Below are positions 1 to 10,745 of a DNA stretch of 31,957 nucleotides, piece after piece. The DNA is taken from assembly GCA_019649035.1 (NCBI GenBank), contig BMAT01000033.1, positions 47,420 through 79,376 of the forward strand. Reading direction: 5' to 3'. Position 1 is the stretch's first letter; each line of letters starts with the position of its first letter. Source of the DNA: Elysia marginata. Lineage: Eukaryota; Mollusca; Gastropoda; Plakobranchidae. The notes beneath the pieces were generated by a model. That model was not told the origin of the DNA. It was given only the letters and a program-made list of their open reading frames with translations, and made no database searches. The translations under genes and the position numbers were made by a program.

Positions 1-27
1 AGCAGGTTTTTATTTACTTCAAAAGAC

Positions 28-290
28 TTAAGTTTTCTCAGACAGTACGTTCTTGAAAGTTGAATTTAATTTTTTAAAGATGTGGTTTATATGTTGTTTC
101 CAGTTTAAGTCTTTATCGATATATACTCCTAAATATTTAAAATGATCTATCCTTTCAACTAGTTGGCTGCCAATAGCTATTTGAGGTGGATAGGGTTTGT
201 TTTTCCTAAAATCTATTACCATTTCCTTGGTTTTATCCATGTTTAGAATTAGGAAGTTTTGTTTGTGTAAATCAAGACAAGCGAAGGACT
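28..290 (-). pseudogene. LINE (non-LTR retrotransposon) reverse transcriptase fragment
   Basis: Reading right to left, the translation contains LNMDKTKEMVIDFRKN, then an IAIGSQLVERIDHFKYLGV block, then IDKDLNWKQHINHIFKK. The order LN..KTK / G..V..V..FKYLGV.ID..L.W..HI is the conserved C-terminal part of the reverse transcriptase domain in CR1/Rex/Jockey-like LINEs, just past the catalytic palm. Only about 80 residues are present. The reading frame ends in a stop at position 28, and beyond about 290 nothing further resembles the family, so this is a short decayed piece with no catalytic YxDD motif in view. Family membership is well supported; the exact clade is inference. Confidence 0.82.
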
Positions 291-573
291 GGGGTTCGAT
301 CACCACACTTGCCAACTTTTTTTCCTAAGATTTTTTTAATCGAGTGAACTTAATCATATATGATATAAAGCATTTTTTAGCGAAAGGCTTCCCATGTTAT
401 CTTCTTTAGTAAGATGAACAACATGGGCAGTGTAGGACCTTTTGAGTGGGTTCTTTGACCTTCATAATAAGAATCGTTTTTATCTTTACCTAAAACAATT
501 CCACTATCTTTGCTGAAAACTGTTAAATTCGCGGGCATGTCACTTGTTGCTTAAAATAGGCCTATTGGCACTC

Positions 574-782
574 CTTACTCGTTGTTGCGATCCCACCTGA
601 TAATCAGGCTCTATGACAAAATTAATGGAACCTCTGCACTTAAAATTGAAAGTCATAATAAAATCTATTTTTCAATCCAGATTGATTTAGTGCCACCAAT
701 TTAAAGTTACAAATCTTTATTTTGCTGTCGACGGTTTTGTCATGTTCCAAGAGTAAAACTGGATGGGACCGCAATGAGCAAG
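574..782. mobile_element. Candidate MITE with imperfect terminal inverted repeats (209 bp)
   Basis: The left end (CTTACTCGTTGTTGCGATCC, from 574) matches the reverse complement of the right end (CTTGCTCATTGCGGTCCCAT, ending at 782), allowing a 3-base gap. Similarity continues inward through a CTC...ATGACAAAA block on both arms, giving arms of roughly 50 bp. There is no coding capacity. A non-autonomous DNA transposon is the simplest reading. No clear target-site duplication was found, so the exact ends and superfamily are uncertain. Confidence 0.5.
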
Positions 783-2070
783 AATTTCCCTAGTATTTCG
801 TTACTTGAGTTGACAACTGGGTTTCTAGGAAGGATTTCCAAAGAGGGGCGCCACTCTATTTCAAACCTAAGTGTCTTGACACCATGTTCTAATCTAACTG
901 ATTTCAATAAATAAAGGGTCCTGTGACATGAGATAGTAAAGAGTAATTTCTAGATGTGATTAAAAATAGATCTATAGTGGTACGGTACCCCAGCTCCGAA
1001 ATCCTGCCGCAATCGGAATGGCTGATAATCAGGAACCCAGGAAATGGGGAAAGATACATGAAAGAAATAGAATTTTTCTTATTTGAATTGCCCTGTTTAC
1101 CAGGAAGAAAGACACAGCATCTGCAATTGACTATCTTCTTGATTCAACCTAAAAATGTTTAGCGATGAACTTCAACTGCAGGAGGTCTGATAGAACTACA
1201 GTAAAAAATGTAGACCTGTCGATCTATTAATTCATAGTCAAACGTACGCGAAAATGTTATTTTTGATTGTTGGTTTAATTGTAAGAGGCAAATTTTTTTT
1301 TAATTCAACATTTTGGGGTTGAAACGGGACACTTATCAATTTCAGAAGAGTAACTCTCGTAAAGAAAATCTGTGGCTTTTGATTCAAGCACTGACTGTTG
1401 TGAAGTGTTATGTCCTTAAAATTTAGTAATGTTTTAATCTTTGGTGCCATCATAAACCTCTTTACAGCTTGATTCAGTACAAAATTTGGTTTTACATTTG
1501 AAAATACTGACCCTGTAAGGCTAATCACAGCGAATTTTCAGAGCATGCAATTAGACCTATCAGAGTGAATGTTTGGAGAGGACTTATGTCCGCAAAACTG
1601 CGTTATATGTCCTTACACTTTTGAAGCCACACTCATGGCAATAATGGCATAATAGCTGTAGCTTGGAATTTTTTAGACAGAAACTTCCACCTGTCCTAGA
1701 GATTCTTAAACTAGTTTACTCTTCAAGCTAAGTTTGCCTAAAATCATTTGAATGAGAACAAAGGAATCTCATAACACAGTAAATTAGCTAATTTTATTAA
1801 ATATTTTTCTCATCCACTTATGATCTCATATGTCCCACATATGTCATCAATTCACACTCTCCAAAGAAACAATGCCCATTATCCTTAGCTATTATTATAT
1901 CACTGGAGTTAAAACCAAAATTTCAGGTAGCTCAGCAAAGTAAGAACAAACCATCTTTCAGCATTTCATAATTAGCAAGGTACCACTGCATTGTGTAAAG
2001 GATGCACTATAAATTACATTACTTTATGTGCTCCTGTTGCATTTTACCTAGTCATCTAGAATATATTGTT

Positions 2071-2468
2071 GAGGCTGTGACAAAAGGTTGCGATTCTGTC
2101 TTTTGTGATGGTGAACAAAGTATTTTAAGGCCTATTAAAATTTAAAGAAAATAAGGCTGTCATAAAAAAAGGCCCATCTCAAACTACATTTTTTAGCAGT
2201 GTTGAAAATTTTATCGAAAAAGACCTTAATATGGTTTAAAAGAAACAAAAGAAAAACTGAATTGAAAATCTAACAGATTTTTTATCCGTTCGTTTCTACA
2301 TTTCTTCATCAATTTACTTAAAATTTCTGACTTAGCAGTATGATGCAGTTTAAGAAAGCCATGATATCATCACATCATTATGACAATATTGTTAGGTTTT
2401 ATGTTATTTCAGAAAATATTTTGTCCTCCATCACAACCAAAAGACTTACGACGTTTTATCACAGGCTC
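2071..2468. mobile_element. Candidate MITE with about 50-bp imperfect terminal inverted repeats (398 bp)
   Basis: The left arm at 2071-2120 begins GAGGCTGTGACAAAAGG. Its reverse complement aligns with 2419-2468, which ends TTTTATCACAGGCTC. Shared blocks are CATCACAA, AAGAC, TTTT.TCACAG and CTC, in the same order with small indels, about 70% identical by eye. The interior is non-coding and AT-rich. This is the signature of a non-autonomous DNA transposon. No target duplication could be fixed. The host location is the probable first visible DTWD2 intron. Confidence 0.55.
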
Positions 2469-3696
2469 TGTCAATGTTACATACTTTCAAATGCTTAAAG
2501 TTAAAAATGCATTTTCAGTTAAAATCTCCGGGTAGATGGGACATGTTAGTATTGATTACCATGCTGACAACTGAAGATCTAGCTGAGTAGAGACTAAAAC
2601 AAAAAAGCTATGGTCTCTATTTTGAAAACAAAACAATGTTATTCATCATTATTGTAAAATTAAAGTAATTACTGAGCTTATAAATTGATTCATGGTACTT
2701 TGAAGTCTTTTAACTACACGTATGTTGCTTTATTAAGCATTGGTTTTGGCGAGCAAAGAACCAAATTATGATATTTATAGTTTTAACTGTGGCAAACAAA
2801 CAATTTCAAAGAAATAAGCTGGTTCATTCCTTGTTTTGTTTTTTAGTTTGGATCTGAAAGGAAGGGCCTAAAATGTATGAAAAACCCTTTTACGTTTTTA
2901 GGCTTCTAGTTTCCATGCTTCATAAAAATCAATTATGAATTTTTTTAGATCGAAGTAACTTCTGTATTCATTATCTGACAAGCATGGCTTTCTTACTTGT
3001 GCGCTATGTATCATTGCTGAATAAAACTGGATCAACATCCAATGATACATTTGAATATGGGGTGCAAAATATCATAGAAGACAATATTTGATGCTAATTA
3101 TCACTTAGCAGTTTTAAAGTGAAACAATAAAGCCCTTTAAAAGCTAGCATACCTTCTATAATTTTTAACTCCCTTGTGATGCCCTCCACAACATGTGCGT
3201 GCATTCTTAAAATTCTCTATGGACGGCACTGGCACTCTTTGTGATATTTGTGTTCAGTTCTACATGTATATGGTTCCAATAAATGGCGAGCAAACAAATG
3301 GCCACCTCCACATTTCAAACTTAAGCGTTTTTGTAAAAAAAATAATTGAAAAAAGTTTTTTATCAAGATATTATTTTAAAGTTAAGAATATTATAAACAT
3401 ATAAACAATTTTTTTTATTTTCAAACTTTCTTTTGTGATAATTTTTTTAAAAACAATAACTCCAAAGAGACAGAACCTGTCAGTCCAGGGGGATTTTCCT
3501 GCGGAAAATGATTACAGTATTTCCAAGAAAGTTAGTTAGCCCACTGGTACTTTAAAATATTTCAATTTACTTTTGAATTCTGCTATCGCAGAAAAAAAAA
3601 AACAAACCAAACTTATATCTGGAGCGCTAGAGAAGACATAAAACAGCTAAAATTTTGTTTTGTTTGGTATTCTAATCAATTTGAAAATTTTCGCAG

Positions 3697-3787
3697 ACGT
3701 CCTCTGACTGTATGTTGGTGCCCTTTCCTTCCATGTGAGCCACTTGCTATACAGACCAATATTTACATACTCCAGCACCCATTTGAG
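3697..3787 (+). other. DTWD2: DTWD2 exon (first visible)
   Basis: The acceptor is TTTTCGCAG before 3697 and the donor is GAG|GTAACT after 3787. The first base completes a codon begun in an unseen exon (phase 2). The exon encodes [19 protein letters not shown] and continues to YILQHPFE, which matches the RP..VC.CPFLP...I.T..YI.QHP lead-in of the DTW domain. Confidence 0.9.
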
Positions 3788-6700
3788 GTAACTCTAACTC
3801 ACCAACTGAATTTCTTGTTGTATTCATGTTCTGTTTTTCCTTTTTTCAAAATAAATTTCACTCTCTTAAATTGAAAAAATTTTCATATTGCAATTCCTTT
3901 GAATCATTCTCTGTATAATTTAAAGGTGAATGTGCAATTTAAGAATTACACTTTTACAGGTCCGTCAGGTACTTATGAATCTAAGGTTTTGACCAAATTG
4001 ATACCTTTGCTCCTTCATCTGTGTTGCAATGAAACAATGTAGCATATTTTTTTACAAAGAAAAGCATAATTATGTAGTGTCATGTGAAATCAAAGAGCCT
4101 TGTAATTTCTAGTATGTATTTTTTAAAAAAATTTTACTGTAATGCACTGGCTTTACTTTTAAGGTGTAAAGGAATCTTAGCTCAGCGCAGTTTTATGTTA
4201 ATAATGAGAAAAATCAATTGTCTATTATATCAAGAATTACAGTCATAAAATCATAAGAATTTTACAAGCAAACAATGTTTTTTTTGTGTATGTTGAAATG
4301 CAGTCATTATTTTGTAACTATTTGTTTTGCTTGATGTGTAGAAGCTAATTTTTTTTTTTGTGAGTCTGTGTCTGGTAACTTTTTTTGTTCTCTAAAAGGA
4401 ATCAAGATGCCTCAGAACAGTACCGATTCTTCAAAACTGTGTGTCACAAGAGAAGTGTCACGTTATTCGAGGGAAAAAGTTTTCTCAATCAAGGTAAGAA
4501 TATCGTTATCACTTAAGTTTTTTAAAAATAATATTGAAATATAGGTTTACCAATTGTCTCACGTCCAGGGCAAAGGAATCTGTATTTAAAATTTCTCTTT
4601 TCAAGAAAATATCATTTAAAGGTCTACTTTTTCTTCTTTTCCTCTATATCTGGATCAATTATAATTTTTTTCTTTCAGAACAATAATAGTATTAATTTTT
4701 TTTACATTTCAAAGCTTAGAATAGTTAGTGTCTTGTTTGAAACAGCAACTCCTTTGAAGGTGAAAATTGCAACATATGACCCAATCACCTGGACTTGTGA
4801 AAATGGTTTTGCTAAATAGTGGAGGGGGAAAAGTTAAATAAATGAAAAATACCTTCAATTGAAAATCTGATGTGGTAAAACGCATTATATTTCAAAGAAG
4901 CTTTCTTTTCCATTACTATAATCTAAGTAAAACCATTCACCACTGTTTATGCAGACTAATAAGTAATTTTAGTAACCAGTTTGACATCTTTTTGGTAGCT
5001 ATTTTCTATAAAACCGTTTCATACAAATCACAATTTGATATCTTGTCTATATGATTTAATTCTAAACCTGGGAGATGCAGCAAGTAATCACCTTGCAACT
5101 TAAAATGGGGCCAAAAATAAGCTGCTGCTTTAGCAGTAATGCCTTAACATGTGAGCAGAGAAGAGCACCTTGTTAATTAGCCCTGCGCCCTGAACGCTTC
5201 TGGACTAATCATTTTCAATTAGTTGAACACGTTAGGAGATAAAAAGTTAACAAGCGTCCTGTAACAATTGACCATACTTGCGTCTAATTTGACACCCTAC
5301 TGACAGCCGCCAATCATTTAAGACCTAGTCTGGCTTTAGTGTCTCTCAGACCTGCTCCACATGTCTTTATGCTGCAAGTGATTTTGTAAGTCGAGGCACC
5401 TCTCGGCTTGCTTGATCTTAGTCTGACAGGTGATTTTCAAAGACAAGTGATTTGATTGGTTGATTGAGGATGGTCACATCCAATCTCTTGCCTAATGTGA
5501 TCCTGTGGAGTTTTCACCATGTAGATTGGTCAGGGTTTTTGCAGGGTTTCAAAACAAAACAAAAAAAGTAAATAAAGATTAAGAAGCAGTGTTTATTGAT
5601 GCAAAATATGAGTCCACCAATAATCCACATTGTCTTCTAATTTTTAAAACTTTTCTCTAATTATTGTTCTGATAGGTACCCAGAATTAGTGCCAGTGTTT
5701 GAGTCCCCAAACACAGTGCTTCTGTACCCAGGAGATGATGCTGTTGATATTACAGAGTTACCAGTTGATGTTCCCTACAATCTTCTACTGCTGGATGGCA
5801 CGTGGGCCCAGGCCAAAGGAATTTACACTCAAAATCCTGCTCTTAAAAGAATTAAAAAGGTACTTTACCATTTGAATATGTGACAAACAGTATAACTAAG
5901 TAGATCCAGAAAGATGTCAAAATCTTAATCCTAATGGACTTTAAAATATTTTATCTTGCAAATTAAATCACAAACTGTAAACTTACATTTCTGTTTAATC
6001 CTGCTGTCAGTTTGTCAACTTAAGCATCTCATTTTACCAACCTTAGCAATATCATCATCCTCACATAGTAATACATTTTCTTCATTAGGTTCAGTTAAAA
6101 ACAGATATGAAAAGCAAATATGTGATTCGGACACAACCCTGTGACTCTGCACTCTCAACACTAGAAGCTGCAGCAGCTGCTATATCAATTTTGGAAAGAA
6201 GAAAAGAAGTTTATGAGGTGAGTACAGATAGTCATAATACTTATTGATGTATCTCTACATGTATCCCTTTTATATTAATAACATTCAAGAAAATAGCTCC
6301 CTAGAAACAAAAAGTAGCTTCTTATAAACAAAAAAAAATTGCCTTATTGCAAGCAGTCCTGATATATTAAACATGCCCAATTGGCCTAGTTTCATGGCCT
6401 CATAAATCGATTCAGTTTCATCAATATAAGAGACCTCTTTTCTTTTTGACTCAACAAATTCTGCTAGGGCTATAGATTATACTATCAATCATAAAGGTCT
6501 ATTTTGCAGTGTAAGTTGCCCTTAAGCTGCCACAACAATGTAAATAATTCGCAAGTGCTAGAAGTTTTTAACACTTACACATTTTGTGACATTGAATATC
6601 ATCATTAATCCAGATATTAGGTGCGTATAAACTTTTCCATTTTGTGCTTTTTAAATTGTACTCTTATTTGCTTTATTTTCAGTTTTATTGTATTTGTGGG

Positions 6701-7114
6701 GACAATTTTATCATTAAAATAATGAAAATAAGTTATGGAGGATGACATGACTGTTGGCAGTATAAAATTTGTGTTTTTGACTACAATGATTGAAATCATT
6801 TAAAACGTCCTTAGAGAGAGATTTTATGTTCCACTGAGTAACGGCAAGCTCCTAAGTAGCTAAGATATTTGATGATTTCAATCCTTTGTTTTTTACCAAT
6901 GCTATACAGAACTTTGTTTGGCTGTCTTTTCTTCTAGGTGTTTACAAATCCACTTCAAGCACTTTGTGACTTTCAGCTTCAACATGGAGCAGCAGAACAC
7001 CAGAGCAGGGAGTTTAAGATTGAGAACGGTTTATGGAAAAAGCAGCTGAGACGGTCAGTCCAGAGAAGGCTTGCAAAGAAAAGAGCTCAAGAGCAAGGAA
7101 AGTCTAGCACTTGA
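3697..7114 (+). CDS. DTWD2: DTWD2, tRNA-uridine aminocarboxypropyltransferase (5 visible coding exons, N-terminus missing)
   Basis: The spliced exons give 224 codons ending in TGA at 7112-7114. Visible blocks are VCWCPFLP (Cys-rich lead-in of the DTW domain), [30 protein letters not shown], the signature D-x-T-W in [37 protein letters not shown] and [13 protein letters not shown]. These occur in the same order as in vertebrate DTWD2, which transfers the 3-amino-3-carboxypropyl group from SAM to a D-loop uridine of tRNA (acp3U). The tail is Lys/Arg-rich. Human DTWD2 is just under 300 residues, so about 70 N-terminal residues, including the upstream CxRC cysteines, are missing; they should lie in an exon left of the window. 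No frameshift or stop was seen, so the gene looks intact. QLQHG and ALSTLE match DTWD2 better than DTWD1. Confidence 0.93.
3788..4398 (+). other. DTWD2 intron, phase 0
   Basis: GT-AG intron with a T-rich tract before the acceptor (TTGTTCTCTAAAAG). AT-rich; no other feature seen. Confidence 0.85.
4399..4493 (+). other. DTWD2: DTWD2 exon
   Basis: Encodes [20 protein letters not shown] and continues with [11 protein letters not shown]. The donor AG|GTAAGA splits an Arg codon (phase 2). The continuous [14 protein letters not shown] across the preceding intron matches the contiguous vertebrate protein, so no exon is missing between them. Confidence 0.92.
4494..5675 (+). other. DTWD2 intron, phase 2, with a compositionally distinct block
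   Basis: GT-AG intron. Most of it is AT-rich, but 5140-5540 is noticeably less so. That block contains a hairpin with a GGATG-GTCA-CATCC core (about 5467-5485), three copies of an A/GGTGATTT-like word, and TAAT-core motifs at 5175-5225. It may be an old SINE or a regulatory island; neither can be shown from the sequence. Confidence 0.6.
5676..5859 (+). other. DTWD2: DTWD2 exon with the DTW signature
   Basis: Begins with the last base of the split Arg codon, then [19 protein letters not shown]. It carries Asp-Gly-Thr-Trp at 5794-5805, the motif that names the family, and ends [15 protein letters not shown]. Confidence 0.95.
5860..6088 (+). other. DTWD2 intron, phase 0
   Basis: Short GT-AG intron (GTACTT...TTCATTAG). 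An open frame at 5956-6144 runs out of it into the next exon in the wrong frame and is not coding. Confidence 0.88.
6089..6217 (+). other. DTWD2: DTWD2 exon
   Basis: Exactly 43 codons, symmetric phase 0-0. Encodes [17 protein letters not shown], then [19 protein letters not shown]. The KYVIR.QP and LSTLE.AA..LSILE motifs belong to the C-terminal half of the DTW domain. Donor GAG|GTGAGT. Confidence 0.94.
6218..6937 (+). other. DTWD2 intron, phase 0
   Basis: GT-AG intron with a pyrimidine-rich acceptor (CTGTCTTTTCTTCTAG). AT-rich; no other feature seen. The minus-strand frame at 6617-6799 is low-complexity. Confidence 0.88.
6938..7114 (+). other. DTWD2: DTWD2 terminal coding exon
   Basis: Encodes [20 protein letters not shown], then a basic tail ([14 protein letters not shown]), then a TGA stop at 7112-7114. 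The PLQALC.FQLQHG block is highly characteristic of DTWD2. Confidence 0.94.
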
Positions 7115-8398
7115 CAAGAGTTTGCTTCAGTAAAGTGCCAACTGTTTTTCATATGCAAATATACACTTTTTTTAAATTTTATTGTGAGAAATCAAGGAAA
7201 AATCTCAAGCTATTCTGTGATATCTAGTGTTAATATTTTTGACACTTGCAACCCTTCAAGTATTAGGATTTCATTACATTTGTACCACAATTGAAACCCT
7301 GTACATTTTTTACCATTTTGTTAGAACACTTGACTTAGTTGTGTTTTTTATGCCTTAAATGTATGATCATAAATTAGATGTCATATTGAGTGTTTACAAT
7401 GCATGCATTTGATGACTAGTTGTTTCTTTTTTCCTAATTCATGTGCTGAATTTTTTTTGTGGTAATGCCATAGCTTGTTTGTCTTATTTTTGAAGAGGAT
7501 TAACTATTGTATTTCTTTGGTCAGTGATAGACTGGTAAACCTATTTTTGTTTTCCTTCAACGCTTGAGTTAATGGAACAGTGATGTGTAAAACACAGGTT
7601 TCACAGGCCATGTTGTAAAGCGATCTCGAGTAGGAAAGGATCTGTGACAACTTCCACTTATCAATTTTAGGTTCAGTTTAGGAACTCATGTAAGTAGTGT
7701 AGATCATCTTCTTTGCTGTTGCCATCAAGATCACACACTGCAAGGATATTCAAGTAAATGCAACAACATGAGGGCTGTGAGGAGGACTTATTCTCTGCCA
7801 GTGGCTCTGTTTTTCCTCAGTGTAAACAATAGATAGCAGCTTATCTTCGTGCACGCACAGAGAAGATACTTGTCCTTTGCAAATCATCTGTATCTGGGCA
7901 TGCAGCAGTGCTCGTCTAACTATTTACAGGTATGGGTTTTTCTATCCTCCCATACCAGTTTTCCAGAATTTCTCTTTTGAATTCATATCAGTTATCATAG
8001 TGCTGGGTAGTTCAATCTAGACCCTCAAAGGTTGCTATGACCTCTCCTTTTCATTCTGGTGGCAAGCAGACACATTAAAGGCCTACTTGTAACTTGCTTT
8101 CATTTGGTCTTAAATACACTGCCAGACCATTATTATGGATGTCAAATCTCCGATTTTTAAAGCTTTTTCAGTTTCTTTTTTTTTGTAATCCATGTATTGT
8201 TCATATCACAAATCCTGTCTTCGACATATGTTGTATGTGAAATAGAAATTACAATTCTCAACTCATTTCCTGGTGTTTTTTTTTAATCATTTGACAACTC
8301 TATGTTATGTCTCCATCCTGTGTTGTTTGTTTCAGTTTGGTTTTGATGGTTCTAAACTTTAAGCTTTTTAAACAGAATAAAATAGCTTAATAAATAAA
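7115..8398 (+). other. Probable DTWD2 3' UTR
   Basis: No open frame resembles a protein and the tract is T-rich. The first strong AATAAA signals after the stop are at 8376-8381, 8389-8394 and 8393-8398, so the transcript probably ends shortly after 8400. A hairpin with 7-bp TATCTTC/GAAGATA arms lies near 7842-7868. The extent is inference from the poly(A) signals only. Confidence 0.5.
8376..8398 (+). terminator. Clustered polyadenylation signals for DTWD2
   Basis: Three AATAAA hexamers occur within 23 bases, two of them overlapping. They lie on the sense strand about 1.26 kb after the DTWD2 stop codon. Confidence 0.5.
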
Positions 8399-9419
8399 AG
8401 TGAAGGAACTGTAACACAACTATAGAAGGTATGTGCATCAACTACACTAAAAGTTGTATTAATATCATCAGAGCTGTATCTGCATTTCACAGCAAATAAG
8501 ATTCTGATGTCCTACTGGTAACCCAAGCATTTTTTAATTTTTCAATGGCATGTTTTGTAATCTTTGTCCTGAGCATGACTAGCAAAGAGTTTATGTTACA
8601 TGGTGCATGGGATCTTTCCAAAAAACCCCTTTCTTTGGGCCATTTGAACCTTCTGGAACCTGTCTATACATAGAACTGACAAAGCATATAACTTAATACC
8701 TTTGTTTACCTTGAAGAAACTTCCTACCAAGGTACATGTATACAACAGGAAACTTTTTGTCTTGAAATTCTATGGTAAGACTGACCTGACACCTTTTTCG
8801 CTGTGGCATACAAAATGAGATGTCGGCGAAAAGTCAGGAAGTCTAAAAATAAGTTCAGACAGATATTAGATCCCCCTCTACCTCATTAAATAATGCTTTT
8901 GGTATTCTGCGTATCAAATCTTGTTGGACATTTCCTTCCTTGTTGCACCCATCGGTGGACTCCCAAGTGCTAAAAAATGTTAGTACCAGTACTTACCTTT
9001 GATAAAAAGAGGGAAGACCCAGAACACTTCTCATATTTTCTCTATAGATTTTCCCTTATCAATGGTGGGATGATCTTACCATCGCCTCTAGCAAATCCCA
9101 GGAATTCAGGTTCTGAGAGGAAAACGACTTTTAAATGTCTTTGGTCTTGCACTTAGCTTCTCAAGCACTTCCCTGATGAAGAATATGTGTCGCTCGTAGG
9201 ATGCACTGTAAATAATCCATTTATTTTGTTCTTTACATACAAATTACAAAACGCAGAGTTCTTTATTTATCCCTCATTGGGAAATGAATTACATTGCTAA
9301 GACCATCTAAGACTTTCCTCATCTTCCTTGCAAAGCTGGTGGTGCACGTTGCATCCCAACATGAAATGACATGGCTTTGATCTACATATGTTTTGGTGAG
9401 AAATGCTGTTATTTTGAGT
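8399..9419. other. Intergenic sequence between DTWD2 and the piggyBac relic
   Basis: No gene recognised. A hairpin lies at 8785-8838: CCTGAC + TTTTCGC on the left arm pairs with GCGAAAA + GTCAGG on the right, with a 4-base bulge. The minus-strand frame at 9263-9457 begins inside the piggyBac C-terminal motif but continues into sequence with no resemblance to the family. Confidence 0.5.
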
Positions 9420-10745
9420 GCAATATTAAAAGTGTGGTGTGGAAAGTAATCAAACATGAATGCGACAGCTGTAGATAAACCTAGTGACGGCCAGTCTCTA
9501 CAGTGAGCTTCTTCTTCTCTCCGGGCAAAAGTGGTCCAGTGGCATTTTTGTTGTAGCAGACTTTACAGTCTCCTCTTGGTTTGGGTTTGGACGCGGTAGA
9601 GGGATAGAAATAAGGTACCTCAGTAAACAGATTAGTTTTGGTGTCAAAGAAGTTTGGCTGCTTTGGTGGGAAGTTCACACGGTGTCGCAGCACGGGCATC
9701 TGCTATGTAAACAGTTAGCTTGGTGCCCAGGTGTAGCATGAACAGTGGCAGAGGTACAGGCTTTTGCCCCTTTCAAAGATCTTAATTTGTGGTTAGTAGA
9801 GTCTTAGGTGCAACTAAGTTAACTTAAGATGCATTTATAAACATGTTTGCTGTCCATCTTGCGGCGTGCAAGTGTCAGATGAGACAGCAGCTTTGCTGTG
9901 GTCTACTTGGATTGCTGGATAACCACCTCAGCTTTGGACTTGTTGGCTACATGCCTTGTTACTTGACCTAGCTCATTCCAGGACATGCGCATCTCTTTCC
10001 ATGTTAGGGCCAATTTGTTTTTTCTACGGTAGCTTGACTCACCTAATGCAAGTTTCTGTATTGCTTAGTCCTTTGGCAAACTTCTATGGGTAGACCGGTC
10101 AGTTCCTGTGCAATGGGTATTTTTTTCCCTTAGTGCTTCATTATTTTCATATAACTCATGGCAAGCATATTAGTTGTCTGTAAAGAGGTGCTACAGAGAA
10201 CTATATTTTGTTGGGGGATGCTGAGGTTAGTAAAAACAGGGTATAGTTTCAAGCCCTACACGTATCTGTTGGAGGCTTCTCAAAGCTTGCATGTCTTGAT
10301 CCACCAGGTTGTTATAGATATAACTTGAACCTGAGTTTAATTCCAGGGACATATAGCTTTATCAAGAGACACGTTTCCCCAGGGAACAAGGTGGTCATGA
10401 AGCATTTGCTGCAATTGTTCATACAGAGGGTCATGATTGGGCTGGTTCATGGGAATGTAATGAGCATTGTCACTAAAATGCAGAGCAGAGAGTATCGCTT
10501 TGAATCTCTACCCAGTGAAAACTCGTCGAGCAAAATCAGTTTTTATGAACTCAAGAGTGCTTAGACAGTTGTGAATTGCTCCCTTTTTCACTACCTAGTA
10601 CAACATGTACCATGTGTAGATTGAGAATGAGAAGGAATGATCTTAACTCACGGCTGTCCACTCTTTGATTTACACCATGTCTTTGTATCTACCATTTTAG
10701 ATAGTACATTATTGTACAGGCGTTAGTTTCCTTTTTTGAGATCAT
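9420..10745 (-). pseudogene. piggyBac-family transposase pseudogene, heavily decayed
   Basis: Fragments line up in piggyBac order from right to left. About 10720 gives KKETNACT (like the N-terminal ETN block). 10337-10507 gives RFKAILSALHFSDNAHYIP, NQPNHDPLYE and VSLDKAICPW, the RF..IL..LHF.DN...P..QP.HDPLY / LS.DEA. core with the first catalytic Asp kept but the following Glu now Lys. 10239-10306 gives WIKTCKL*EASNRYV*GLKL (the WGIK..EASNGYV block). Near 10170 comes HLFTDN* (second catalytic Asp), then THCTGT and SLPKD, then LTWKEMR. 9481-9699 gives KPKPRGDCKVC, the C-terminal Cys-rich domain. Near 9430-9450, CFDYFPHHT resembles its CF..YHT end. At least five in-frame stops and several frame changes show it is dead. 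Terminal repeats and TTAA duplications were not found. Confidence 0.87.

Larger units (their letters stand above)
316..3696. other. Non-coding stretch upstream of the first visible DTWD2 exon
   Basis: No credible exon was found. The short open frames here (956-1162 plus, 1238-1528 minus, 3195-3404 plus) show no family resemblance and AT-rich, low-information translations. Because the exon at 3697 begins in phase 2, this stretch is probably DTWD2 intron for all or most of its length. It holds two inverted-repeat elements (574-782 and 2071-2468), a hairpin at 2867-2903 built on GCCTAAAA/TTTTAGGC, and a perfect 10-bp inverted repeat at 3007-3016 / 3040-3049. Confidence 0.6.

Noticed and set aside
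286..300. GGGTTCGATCACC, partial tRNA B-box
   Set aside because: No A-box or cloverleaf around it, and it overlaps the edge of the LINE fragment.
9484..9741. 85-codon plus-strand frame
   Set aside because: Antisense to the piggyBac Cys-rich C-terminal segment.
10325..10564. 79-codon plus-strand frame
   Set aside because: Antisense to the best-preserved piggyBac core (LHFSDN / QPNHDPLY on the minus strand).
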